Source of the DNA: BOG-908 sp963751795
GTDB taxonomy: Bacteria; Pseudomonadota; Alphaproteobacteria; Acetobacterales; Acetobacteraceae
Length of the DNA stretch: 64,000 nucleotides
Assembly (NCBI GenBank): GCA_963751795.1
Contig: CAVVVI010000002.1
Coordinates: forward strand, 896,050-960,049
Reading direction: 5' to 3'
The notes beneath the pieces were generated by a model. The model worked only from the letters and a program-made list of their open reading frames with translations. It did not search any database and was not told the origin of the DNA. This document shows, one piece after another, positions 45,043 to 57,037 of this stretch. Every line of letters begins with the position of its first letter. The first letter of the stretch is position 1. The position numbers were made by a program, and so were the translations under genes.

Positions 45043-45615
45043 TCATACTTCCCAGGGGCGCACGCCATCGCCGAAGGCTTCGGCCAGCTTGGCGCGCGCG
45101 CGGGTCACCCGGGCGCGCATGGTGCCCACCGGAACGCTGCACACGATTGCGGCCTCCTCGTGCGTCAGGCCCTGGGCGCCCACCAGCACCAGCGCCTCCC
45201 GCAACAGCGGCGGCAACGTCCATAGCAGCCGCGTCATGTCGGCGATCTCACCGTGATGCTGCTGCAGCCCGCCATCGGCGGGGCCGTGCAAGGCGAGCGC
45301 CGCCGCCTCGCGCCGGCTGCGGCGGGTCTGCTCGAGGAAGGCGTTTCGCAAAATCGTGAACAGCCAGGCCTTCAGGCTGGTTCCGGGCTGGAATTGAGAC
45401 GAGGATCCGAGCGCGCGCACCACCGCATCCTGCACCAGATCGTCCGATCTCGTTCGGTCGCGCACTAGAAAACGCGCGTAGGCGCGCAACTCTGGGAGCA
45501 GCGGCGCCAGCCCGCCGCGCACATGCTGCACCCCCTCGGCTACCGCCGGAGCCGCCAACGCATTATCCTTCACCTGACTAAGCGGCCGGCTGAACATGTT
45601 GACGGGCGCGCTCAC
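45043..45615 (-). CDS. Second EcfG-like ECF sigma factor
   Basis: A 190-residue ECF sigma with region 2 (SDDLVQDAVVRALGSSSQFQP, then LKAWLFTILRNAFLEQTRR) and region 4 (LPPLLREALVLVGAQGLTHE, VPVGTMRARVTRARAKLAEAF). The PGT-SLKAWLF-ILRN pattern is that of the EcfG class and parallels the neighbouring ecfG, though the proteins are clearly different. Start is GTG 45615; an ATG six codons later is possible. It is divergent from phyR, with only 40 bases between, so the two must share control DNA. It may be a paralogue controlled by the same NepR or a separate branch. Confidence 0.85.
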   Translation of the reverse strand: MSAPVNMFSRPLSQVKDNALAAPAVAEGVQHVRGGLAPLLPELRAYARFLVRDRTRSDDLVQDAVVRALGSSSQFQPGTSLKAWLFTILRNAFLEQTRRSRREAAALALHGPADGGLQQHHGEIADMTRLLWTLPPLLREALVLVGAQGLTHEEAAIVCSVPVGTMRARVTRARAKLAEAFGDGVRPWEV

Positions 45616-45655
45616 CTGGCGAAATTTTCAGCATCCTTCCATTCGGGGACCATCG

Positions 45656-46420
45656 ATGATCGCACTCCGCCGCGACGACCTGATCCGCGCGCTGCCTTAT
45701 GCCCGCCGATATGCCCGCGCGCTCACCGGCAGCCAGCCCGCCGGCGACGCCTTGGTCGCCGACTGCCTGCGCGACACTTTGGCCGAGGGTGGCGCCGGCG
45801 GCCAGCAGCCGGCCATCACGGATGCGCGACACGTGCTGTATCATGGTGTCACCCGCCGCTTCGACGACAGCCCGCGCGGCGGCGATGCGGCCGATGGCCT
45901 GTCGGCCAAGCAGCGGCAATTGCTGCTGCTCACCTCGCTGGAGGATGTGTCGGCCGCCGAGGCGGCGCCGATCCTTGGCGTATCGGCCGAGTTCGCGGCC
46001 GGCCAGTTGGCCGATGCGCGCGACCGGCTGCGCGCCTCGGCGGCGACCGACGTGCTGATCATCGAGGACGAGCCGATCATCGCCATGGATCTCGAAGAGC
46101 TGGTGCAGAGCTGCGGCCACCGCGTGGTCGGCGTGGCCGCCTCCGAAGCCGAAGCGGTGGCCCTGGCCAAGACCAAGCGGCCCGGGCTGATCCTGGCCGA
46201 CATCAATCTCGGCCTGGGCGGCGACGGTACCAGCGCGGTCAGTGCGATTCTGGCCAGCCACTACGCGCCGGTGATCTTTGTGACCGCCTATCCGGAACGC
46301 CTGCTGACGGGCGACGCCATCGAGCCGGCCTTTGTCATCACCAAGCCATTCGAGCCGCTGACGCTGGCCATTGCCACGTATCAAGCGGTGACCGGCGGGG
46401 TGCAGCTCGACAGCGTGTGA
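45656..46420 (+). CDS. phyR: Stress response anti-anti-sigma factor PhyR
   Basis: A 254-residue response regulator with the diagnostic reversed layout: an N-terminal sigma-like domain (about 1-125; region 4 part LSAKQRQLLLLTSLEDVSAAEAA) and a C-terminal receiver (about 130-250). The receiver has acidic residues in IIEDEP, phosphoacceptor Asp182 (LADINLG), Thr210 and Lys230 (ITKPFEP). On phosphorylation the sigma-like domain mimics EcfG and sequesters NepR. ATG 45656 is chosen over an earlier frame that would overlap the divergent sigma gene. glgE starts 92 bases downstream in the same direction. Confidence 0.95.
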   Translation: MIALRRDDLIRALPYARRYARALTGSQPAGDALVADCLRDTLAEGGAGGQQPAITDARHVLYHGVTRRFDDSPRGGDAADGLSAKQRQLLLLTSLEDVSAAEAAPILGVSAEFAAGQLADARDRLRASAATDVLIIEDEPIIAMDLEELVQSCGHRVVGVAASEAEAVALAKTKRPGLILADINLGLGGDGTSAVSAILASHYAPVIFVTAYPERLLTGDAIEPAFVITKPFEPLTLAIATYQAVTGGVQLDSV

Positions 46421-46512
46421 GGCCCGCCGGCGCCGGCTTACCTTTCTTCCACCTGCGGCAACCCGGCCCCGCCTCGTGCTCTTGAGCCTCCCGAAGCGGT
46501 GAGGATTTCTTG

Positions 46513-49500
46513 ATGGACGCCATGCCCGGCGCGCGCGCAGGCCAGACTGGCAACACGGCGTCTACCCAACCGGTGCGCCGGGACAGTCTGCGTATCGTCG
46601 CCGGACAGCTGGCCGGCGTGCAGGCCCAGGCCGAGCAAGCCGCGGCGCAGGGCTTCAGCCATCTGCTGCTGCCGCCGCCTTGGCGCGCCGTGGCCGGCGA
46701 GCCGTTCCTGACGCGCGACTTCGCCGCGCTCGACCCCGCACTGGGTGGCACCGATCTGGCCGGGCTGGCGCAACAGGCCAAGGCGGCCGGGGTGGCGCTG
46801 CTGCTCGATGTGGTGCTGGACGGTGTGGCGGCCGAGGCTGACCTCGCGGGCACGCCGTTCCTGCCGCCGGATGCCGCTGCCATCCTCGATCCGCGCCGCC
46901 GGGTGCGGGCCCGGATGGCCCGGGCACGGCTCGATTCGGCCGAAGATGCCGCAGCGCTATCCGGCTGGTGGGCCAAGCAGCTGCGAAGCTGGCATGCCCA
47001 GGGCGTGGCGGGGTTCCGCCTTCTGGGCCTGCATGGCATGACAGAGGCGCATGTGACGGGCCTGTTCGCTGCGCTGCGGCAGGCAGTGCCCGGCGCCATC
47101 CTGCTGCCCTGGACGCCCGGCCTGCCGCGCCCGGTCGTGCTCGGCCTGCGCGGCCTGGGTGCCGACGGCCTGTTCACCTCGTTGCCGTGGTGGGACGGGC
47201 AGGCGGATTGGCTGTGGGAAGAGACCGACGCCCTGCTGGACGTGGCACCGCTGATCGGGCTGGACGGCGTGCCCGAGGGCCCCGGCCACGCCGGTGCGCG
47301 CCATGAAGTGGCCCCGGGCCTGGCCGCCATGCTCGGCCAGGGCTGGCTGCACGTGCCCGCGGCGCACGACGATTCCGCCGTGCTGCGCCGGCTCAACGCC
47401 GGGCTGGCAGGTGAAGCGGCGCTGGCGGCCCGGGTGCGCCCGCATCTGCCGACCGGTGAGGCCGGGCCGGTGATCAGCCTGCTGCGCTGCGATGCCACCG
47501 AACTGCGCACCGCCACCCGGGCGGCTTTGGCCGTGGTCAACACCGATCCGCTGCGCCAGCTCGGCGTCGCGGCCGGCGCGCTGCTGCCGATGGCGGGCGG
47601 GGCCTTTGCGCCGTTCCGCGATGCCGATGGCGAAATCCTCGCGCCGGGCAGCACGGTCGCGCTGGCACCCGGCCAGGCGAAGCTGTTCACCGCAGCTGCC
47701 CTGCCGACCGCGCCGGTGCCCCAGCGTGCGGCGGCCGATGCGGCCACGCGCGCCGCCAGTGCCCCGCGGCTGGCGATCGAGCATCCGCTGCCATGCGTGG
47801 ATGGCGGCCGCTTCGCTGCCAAGGCCACCGCGGGCGAGACCGTAGCGGTGACGGCCGACATCGTGTTTGACGGCCACGACAAGATCGCTGCCGCCTTGCG
47901 CTGGCGCCCGCCGCACAGCGCCCTGTGGCACGAGGTGGCGATGCGGCCGCTGGGCAACGATGCCTGGACGGCCGACCTGCCGCTGGCCGCCATCGGCCGG
48001 CACGATTACGTGGTGATGGCCTGGCGCGACCACTGGGCGACGTTCCACGACGAGCTGACCAAGAAATCCGGCGCCGGCCTGCGCGTGACGCTGGAGCTGG
48101 CCGAAGGCCGCGCGATGCTGACCGAAGCCGCCGGACGGCGCGGCGGCGCGCTGCGCGACGCGGTGGCCGGGATGGCAGGGCTGGACGAGGCGGCCCAGAC
48201 CAAGGCGATGCTCGCCGCGGACTTGGCCGCGTTGATGCAGGCGGCCGATGCGCGCCCATTCCTGGTCGAGACAGCGCCCATTCCTATCGATGCCGAGCGC
48301 CTGTTGGCACGCTACGCGAGCTGGTACGAGATCTTCCCGCGCAGCATGAGCGACGATCCGGCCCGCCACGGCACGTTTGCCGACGTGGAGCGGCATTTGC
48401 CCCGCATCGCGGCGATGGGGTTCGACGTGCTGTATTTCCCGCCAATCAGCCCGATCGGCCGCGTCAACCGCAAGGGCCGCAACAACACGCTCACCCCGGC
48501 CGCCGACGACCCGGGCAGCCCGTATGCGGTGGGCTCGCCCGAAGGCGGGCACGATGCGCTGCATCCGGAACTCGGCACGCTGGAGGATTTCCGCCATCTG
48601 CAACAGGCTGCGGCGGCGCACGGGCTGGAACTAGCGATCGACTTCGCCATCCAGTGCTCGCCCGATCACCCGTGGTTGCGCGCGCATCGCGGCTGGTTTG
48701 ACTGGCGGCCGGACGGCAGCATCCGCTACGCCGAAAACCCGCCCAAGAAATACGAAGACATCGTCAACGTCGATTTCTACGCCGAGGATGCCATCCCCGG
48801 CCTGTGGACGGCGCTGTGCGACGTGGTGCTGTTCTGGTGCGAGCAGGGCATCCGCATCTTCCGGGTGGACAACCCGCACACCAAGCCGTTCCCGTTCTGG
48901 GAGTGGATGATCCGCGAGGTGCGCGAGCGCTATCCCGATGCGATGTTCCTTGCCGAGGCGTTCACCCGGCCCAAGATCATGTATCGGCTGGCCAAGATCG
49001 GCTTCTCGCAATCCTACACGTATTTCACGTGGCGCAACGAGAAGGCGGAGATCGCCGAGTATCTGACCGAGCTCAATGCGGAGCCGGCACGCTCGATCTT
49101 CCGGCCGCATTTTTTCGTCAACACGCCCGACATCAACCCGGTGTTCCTGCAGGGCTCCGGCCGGCCGGGCTTCCTGATCCGCGCGGCGCTGGCGGCCACG
49201 CTGTCGGGCCTGTTCGGCGTGTATTGCGGCTTCGAATTGTGCGAGGCCGCTGCGGTGCCCGGCAAGGAGGAGTATCTGGACAGCGAAAAATATCAGCTGC
49301 GCGCTTGGGACTGGCAGCGCCCGGGCAATATCGTGGCCGAGATCGCGACGCTGAACCGCATCCGCCGCCGCAATCCCGCATTGCAGACGCATCTGGGCGT
49401 CCGCTTCCTGCCGGCTGATAACGACCACGTGCTGTTCTACGAAAAGGCCACGCCCGACCGCAGCAACGTGGTGCTGGTAGCCGTCAGCCTGGAACCGCAT

Positions 49501-49680
49501 CATGCGCAGGAGGCCGCGATCGAGCTGCCGCTCTGGTCGTGGAGGGTGCCCGACGAAGGCGCGCTGGCGATGGATGACCTGCTGACGGGCGCTTCGTCGG
49601 ACTGGCATGGCCCGCATCACCGCTTGCGCCTGACGCCGGAGCAGCCCTACGCCATCTGGCGCGCGCGCCCCGCCGGCTGA
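46513..49680 (+). CDS. glgE: Alpha-1,4-glucan:maltose-1-phosphate maltosyltransferase GlgE with extra N-terminal barrel
   Basis: GH13_3 enzyme that adds maltose from maltose-1-phosphate to alpha-1,4-glucan. The GlgE part begins near residue 420 (beta-sandwich domain N), and the catalytic barrel from about 590 holds ARYASWYEIFPRS, GRVNRKGRNN, nucleophile Asp786 (IFRVDNPHTKP) and acid Glu815 (LAEAFTRPKIMYRLAK). The first 400 residues are an added domain with the strand order of a GH13 barrel, but its region II reads GVAGFRLLGLHGM: Arg169 is kept while the nucleophile position is Leu171, and the acid-base Glu segment is GAILLPWTPG. It is thus presumably non-catalytic. GAGGA lies eight bases before ATG 46513. 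First gene of the glucan block. Confidence 0.93.
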   Translation: MDAMPGARAGQTGNTASTQPVRRDSLRIVAGQLAGVQAQAEQAAAQGFSHLLLPPPWRAVAGEPFLTRDFAALDPALGGTDLAGLAQQAKAAGVALLLDVVLDGVAAEADLAGTPFLPPDAAAILDPRRRVRARMARARLDSAEDAAALSGWWAKQLRSWHAQGVAGFRLLGLHGMTEAHVTGLFAALRQAVPGAILLPWTPGLPRPVVLGLRGLGADGLFTSLPWWDGQADWLWEETDALLDVAPLIGLDGVPEGPGHAGARHEVAPGLAAMLGQGWLHVPAAHDDSAVLRRLNAGLAGEAALAARVRPHLPTGEAGPVISLLRCDATELRTATRAALAVVNTDPLRQLGVAAGALLPMAGGAFAPFRDADGEILAPGSTVALAPGQAKLFTAAALPTAPVPQRAAADAATRAASAPRLAIEHPLPCVDGGRFAAKATAGETVAVTADIVFDGHDKIAAALRWRPPHSALWHEVAMRPLGNDAWTADLPLAAIGRHDYVVMAWRDHWATFHDELTKKSGAGLRVTLELAEGRAMLTEAAGRRGGALRDAVAGMAGLDEAAQTKAMLAADLAALMQAADARPFLVETAPIPIDAERLLARYASWYEIFPRSMSDDPARHGTFADVERHLPRIAAMGFDVLYFPPISPIGRVNRKGRNNTLTPAADDPGSPYAVGSPEGGHDALHPELGTLEDFRHLQQAAAAHGLELAIDFAIQCSPDHPWLRAHRGWFDWRPDGSIRYAENPPKKYEDIVNVDFYAEDAIPGLWTALCDVVLFWCEQGIRIFRVDNPHTKPFPFWEWMIREVRERYPDAMFLAEAFTRPKIMYRLAKIGFSQSYTYFTWRNEKAEIAEYLTELNAEPARSIFRPHFFVNTPDINPVFLQGSGRPGFLIRAALAATLSGLFGVYCGFELCEAAAVPGKEEYLDSEKYQLRAWDWQRPGNIVAEIATLNRIRRRNPALQTHLGVRFLPADNDHVLFYEKATPDRSNVVLVAVSLEPHHAQEAAIELPLWSWRVPDEGALAMDDLLTGASSDWHGPHHRLRLTPEQPYAIWRARPAG

Positions 49681-49722
49681 TCGCCTCGGCCGCAGACCCA
49701 ATTTTTTGCAGACGGACCACAG

Positions 49723-53020
<3,298 letters not shown>

Positions 53021-53028
<8 letters not shown>

Positions 53029-55219
53029 GACCCTGACCCGAGACAGCGCACCCGAACGCGGCGCCGTCGATGCAATCGTGCAGGCCCGCCACGGCGACCC
53101 GTTCGCCGTGCTGGGCCCGCATCCGGTGGCGGGCGGCACCGCGGTGCGGGCGTTCCTGCCCGGCGCGCTGTCGGCCACGATCGTGGCGCGCGACGACGGG
53201 CGGACGCTGGCGGCGATGAGCGAGATCGATGCCGCCGGGTTCTGGAGCGGCGTGATGCCGCAAGCCGTGCCCTACCGATTCCGGGTGGCCTATGAGGGCG
53301 CGGTGATCGAGACCGAGGACCCGTACAGCTTCGAGCCGCTGCTGGGCGAGATGGACATCTATTTGCTGGCCGAAGGGCGCCACCGCGATTTTGCCCGCGT
53401 GCTCGGCGCCCATGTCGCCCGTATCGACGGGGTGGACGGCGTGCGCTTCGCGGTATGGGCGCCGAACGCCCGCCGCGTCTCCGTCGTCGGCACGTTCAAT
53501 TTGTGGGACGGGCGGCGCCACCCGATGCGGCTGCGCCACGGGCCCGGAGTATGGGAGCTGTTCATCCCCCGCGTGGGCGCCGGTGCCGTCTATAAATATG
53601 AGATCATGGGCCCGGACGGCACGGTGCTGCCGCTGAAGGCCGACCCCGTGGCCCAGCAGACCGAGCGGCCGCCGGCGACCGGCTCCATCGTGCCGGAACC
53701 GTGGGAGCCGGTCTGGCATGATGCCGACTGGATGGCACAGCGCACAGCGCGCCAGCGCCCCGATGCGCCGATGAGCATCTACGAGATGCATGCGATGTCG
53801 TGGCTGCCGGAATCCCACGTGTCGGATTACACCTGGGACGATCTGGCCGATCGCCTGGTGCCCTATCTCGAGCGCATGGGCTTCACCCATGTCGAGCTGA
53901 TGCCGGTGATGGAGCACCCGTTCGGCGGCTCCTGGGGCTACCAGCCGCTGGGCCAGTTCGCACCGACCTCGCGGCTCGGCTCGCCCGACGGCTTTGCCCG
54001 CTTCGTCGATCGCTGCCACGGCGCCGGCATCGGCGTGATCCTCGATTGGGTGCCGGCGCATTTTCCCACCGACGCGCATGGCCTGGCGGTATTCGACGGG
54101 ACGGCGCTCTACGAGCACCAGGATCCGCGCGAAGGCTTCCATCGTGACTGGAACACGTTCATCTACAACCACGGCCGCAACGAGGTACGGGCTTTCCTGA
54201 TCGGCAGCGCGCTGCACTGGTTGGAGCGCTTCCACGTGGACGGCATCCGCGTCGATGCGGTCGCCTCCATGCTGTATCGCGATTACAGCCGGCCGGCTGG
54301 CGAGTGGGTGCCCAACATCTATGGCGGGCGCGAGAACCTCGAGGCGATCGGTTTTTTCCACGAGCTGAGTCGCGCGATGATCGACCGTGTGCCCGGCGCG
54401 GTGATGATCGCCGAGGAAAGCACGGCGTTTCCCGGCGTGTCGCGCCCCGTGGCCGAAGGCGGGCTGGGCTTCGACTACAAGTGGAACATGGGCTGGATGC
54501 ACGACAGCCTGCACTACATGGAGGAGCAGCCTGTCTATCGCCGCTGGCACCATGGCGAGATCACCTTCGGCCTCGTCTATGCGTTTTCCGAGCGCTTCGT
54601 TCTGCCGCTCTCGCATGACGAGGTGGTGTACGGAAAGGGCTCGCTGATCGGCAAGATGCCCGGCGACGACTGGCAGCGTTTCGCCAATCTGCGCGCCTAT
54701 TTCGGTTTCATGTGGACGCACCCGGGCAAGAAGCTGCTGTTCATGGGTGGCGAGTTCGCGCAGGTGCGCGAATGGAACCACGATGCCGGGCTGGACTGGT
54801 TTCTGCTCGATCAGCCGATGCATCGCGGCATGCAGTCGCTGGTGGCCGATCTGAACCGCGCCTACCGCGGCACGCCGGCGCTGCATGCGCGTGATACCGA
54901 GGCCTCGGGGTTCCGCTGGGTGGTGATGGACGATGCCGACCAGAGCGTGTTCGCCTATCTGCGCCTGGGCGCCGAGGGCGATCCGCCGGCCTTGGTGGTG
55001 TGCAACTTCACGCCGATGCCGCGGCACGGCTATCGCCTCGGCGTGCCCGTCGCCGGCGCCTGGCAGGAGATCGTCAACACCGATGCCGGCGTCTATGGCG
55101 GCTCGAACACCGGCAATGCCGGCACGGTGGCGGCCGAGGACGTGCCCAGCCACGATCTGCCGGCCTCGCTGGTGCTGACCCTGCCGCCGCTGGCCACGAT
55201 CATCCTGCGCGCCGGCTAG
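53021..55219 (+). CDS. glgB: 1,4-alpha-glucan branching enzyme GlgB
   Basis: A 732-residue GH13_9 enzyme making alpha-1,6 branches in glycogen-like glucan. N-terminal N1 domain (about 10-110) and CBM48 (about 115-210; VRFAVWAPNARRVSVVGTFN) precede the barrel, where DGIRVDAVASMLYRDYSR holds nucleophile Asp412, MIAEESTAFPGV acid Glu465 and LPLSHDEVVYGKGS the third acidic residue. ATG 53021 lies inside the treS stop region with GAGGAAAG ahead, so translation is coupled. It supplies the branched product that GlgE extends. Confidence 0.97.
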
Positions 55220-55291
55220 CCGGGCGCGCAGGGCTGCACGGCGTCGGGCGGGAATGAACCGACCGCTCCCTTTTGTCTTAGGCCAATCGAC

Positions 55292-57037
55292 ATGACCTAT
55301 AATTTCGGCCCGCACCTCTTCCCCGACGGCCAGGCCCGGTTCAGCCTGTGGGCGCCCACCGCCGAAGGGGTCGCACTGCAGGTGGCCGATGCCGCGCCGG
55401 TGCCGATGCAGCCCGCCGACGGCGGCTGGTTCACCGCGCAGGCCGCAGCGCCCGCCGGCACGCCGTACCGCTTTGTGCTGCCGGACGGCACCGCAGTGCC
55501 CGATCCGGCATCGCGCAGCCAGCAGGACGATGTGCACGGCCCCAGCCTGGTCGTCGATCCGGCCAGCTACGCCTGGCAGAACCCGGCCTGGGCCAACCGC
55601 CCCTGGCACGAGGCGGTGATCTACGAAATCCATCCCGGTGCGTTCGGCGGCTTCGCGGGTATCCGCGCGCAATTGCCGCGCCTGCGCGCGCTCGGCGTCA
55701 CCGCCATCGAGCTGATGCCGGTGGCCGATTTCCCCGGCCGCAGCAACTGGGGCTATGACGGCGTGCTGCCCTACGCGCCGGACCGCGCCTATGGCACGCC
55801 GGACGAGCTGCGCGCGCTGGTGGATGCGGCGCACGGCGAGGGGCTGATGGTGTTCCTCGACGTGGTGTACAACCATTTCGGGCCCGATGGCGCCTATCTG
55901 CACGCCTACGCGAAAACGTTTTTCGACGAGGGCGTGCACACGCCCTGGGGCGCGGCGATCGATTTCAAAAAGCCCGAGGTGCGCGCGTTCTTCACGCAGA
56001 ACGCGCTGATGTGGGTCAACGAGTATCGCTTCGACGGGCTGCGCTTCGATGCGGTGCACGCGATCTCGCCGCCGGAGTTCCTGCCCGAGCTGGCCCGCGC
56101 GATCCGCGACGGTGCCGCGCGGCCGGTGCATCTGGTGCTCGAGCACGAGGGCAACCGATCCTCGTTGCTGCGCGGCAAACAGGCGGGGCTGTTCGACGCG
56201 CAATGGGCCGACGACTGGCATCATTGCCTGCACGTGCTGCTGACCGGCGAGACGGAAGGCTATTACGAAAGCTTCGCCGATCCGGCCGCCAAGCTGGCCG
56301 TGGCCATGGCGGAAGGGTTCGTGTTCCAGGGCCAGGTCTCGCCGCATCACAAGGCGCCGCGCGGCGAGCCCTCGGCCGAATTGCCGCCCACCGCCTTCGT
56401 GATCTGCCTGCAGAACCACGACCAGATCGGCAACCGCGCGATGGGCGAACGGCTCAGCGTGCTGGCCGATCCGCAGGCGCTGGCCGCGGCGATGGCGCTG
56501 CTGCTGCTGACCCCGCAGATCCCGCTGCTGTTCATGGGCGAGGAGTGGGGGACGCAGACGCCGTTCCTGTTCTTTACCGATCACAACACAGACCTGGCCG
56601 AACTGGTGCGCGAGGGGCGGCGCAAGGAGTTCGCGCATTTCGCCGCCTTCCAGGACGAGCAGCGCCGCGCGCAGATCCCCGATCCGAATGCCGCGGCCAC
56701 ATTCCAGGCCTCCGTCCCCGATCCGGCCGAGGCCGGGACGGGCCGCCATGCCGAGACGCTTGCGCTGACGCGGCAGCTGCTCGCCTTGCGGCACGAGCAT
56801 GTGGTGCCCGGCATTCCGGGCTGCCGCAGCGCCGGGGCCGCCGCGATCGGGGCCTCTTGCGTGCGCGGCGCCTGGTCGCTGGGTAACGGCACCACGCTCA
56901 CGCTGGTCAGCAATTTCGGCACCGAGCCGGTGGCTATCGAGGCGCTGCCCGGTCGGGTGATCTTCTCCACCGTTCCCGCCACGCCGGCGCAGATCCCGCC
57001 GCGCTGCACGATCGCCACGCTGGCCGGTGGGGCATGA
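55292..57037 (+). CDS. treZ: Malto-oligosyltrehalose trehalohydrolase TreZ
   Basis: A 581-residue GH13_10 enzyme releasing trehalose from malto-oligosyltrehalose. N-terminal beta domain (FGPHLFPDGQARFSLWAP), then a barrel with VIYEIHPGAFG, SNWGYDGVLPYAPDRAYGTP, nucleophile Asp253 (DGLRFDAVHAI), acid Glu284 (LVLEHEGNR) and CLQNHDQIGNRAMGERL. It works after TreY (encoded two genes on). Its stop overlaps the malQ start (ATGA). The 72 bases before it hold no clear promoter. Confidence 0.95.
   Translation: MTYNFGPHLFPDGQARFSLWAPTAEGVALQVADAAPVPMQPADGGWFTAQAAAPAGTPYRFVLPDGTAVPDPASRSQQDDVHGPSLVVDPASYAWQNPAWANRPWHEAVIYEIHPGAFGGFAGIRAQLPRLRALGVTAIELMPVADFPGRSNWGYDGVLPYAPDRAYGTPDELRALVDAAHGEGLMVFLDVVYNHFGPDGAYLHAYAKTFFDEGVHTPWGAAIDFKKPEVRAFFTQNALMWVNEYRFDGLRFDAVHAISPPEFLPELARAIRDGAARPVHLVLEHEGNRSSLLRGKQAGLFDAQWADDWHHCLHVLLTGETEGYYESFADPAAKLAVAMAEGFVFQGQVSPHHKAPRGEPSAELPPTAFVICLQNHDQIGNRAMGERLSVLADPQALAAAMALLLLTPQIPLLFMGEEWGTQTPFLFFTDHNTDLAELVREGRRKEFAHFAAFQDEQRRAQIPDPNAAATFQASVPDPAEAGTGRHAETLALTRQLLALRHEHVVPGIPGCRSAGAAAIGASCVRGAWSLGNGTTLTLVSNFGTEPVAIEALPGRVIFSTVPATPAQIPPRCTIATLAGGA

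Noticed and set aside
45599..45627. Sigma-70 promoter for phyR (TTGACG-N17-AAATTT)
   Set aside because: The -35 is good but the -10 matches only two of six positions; not strong enough to list.
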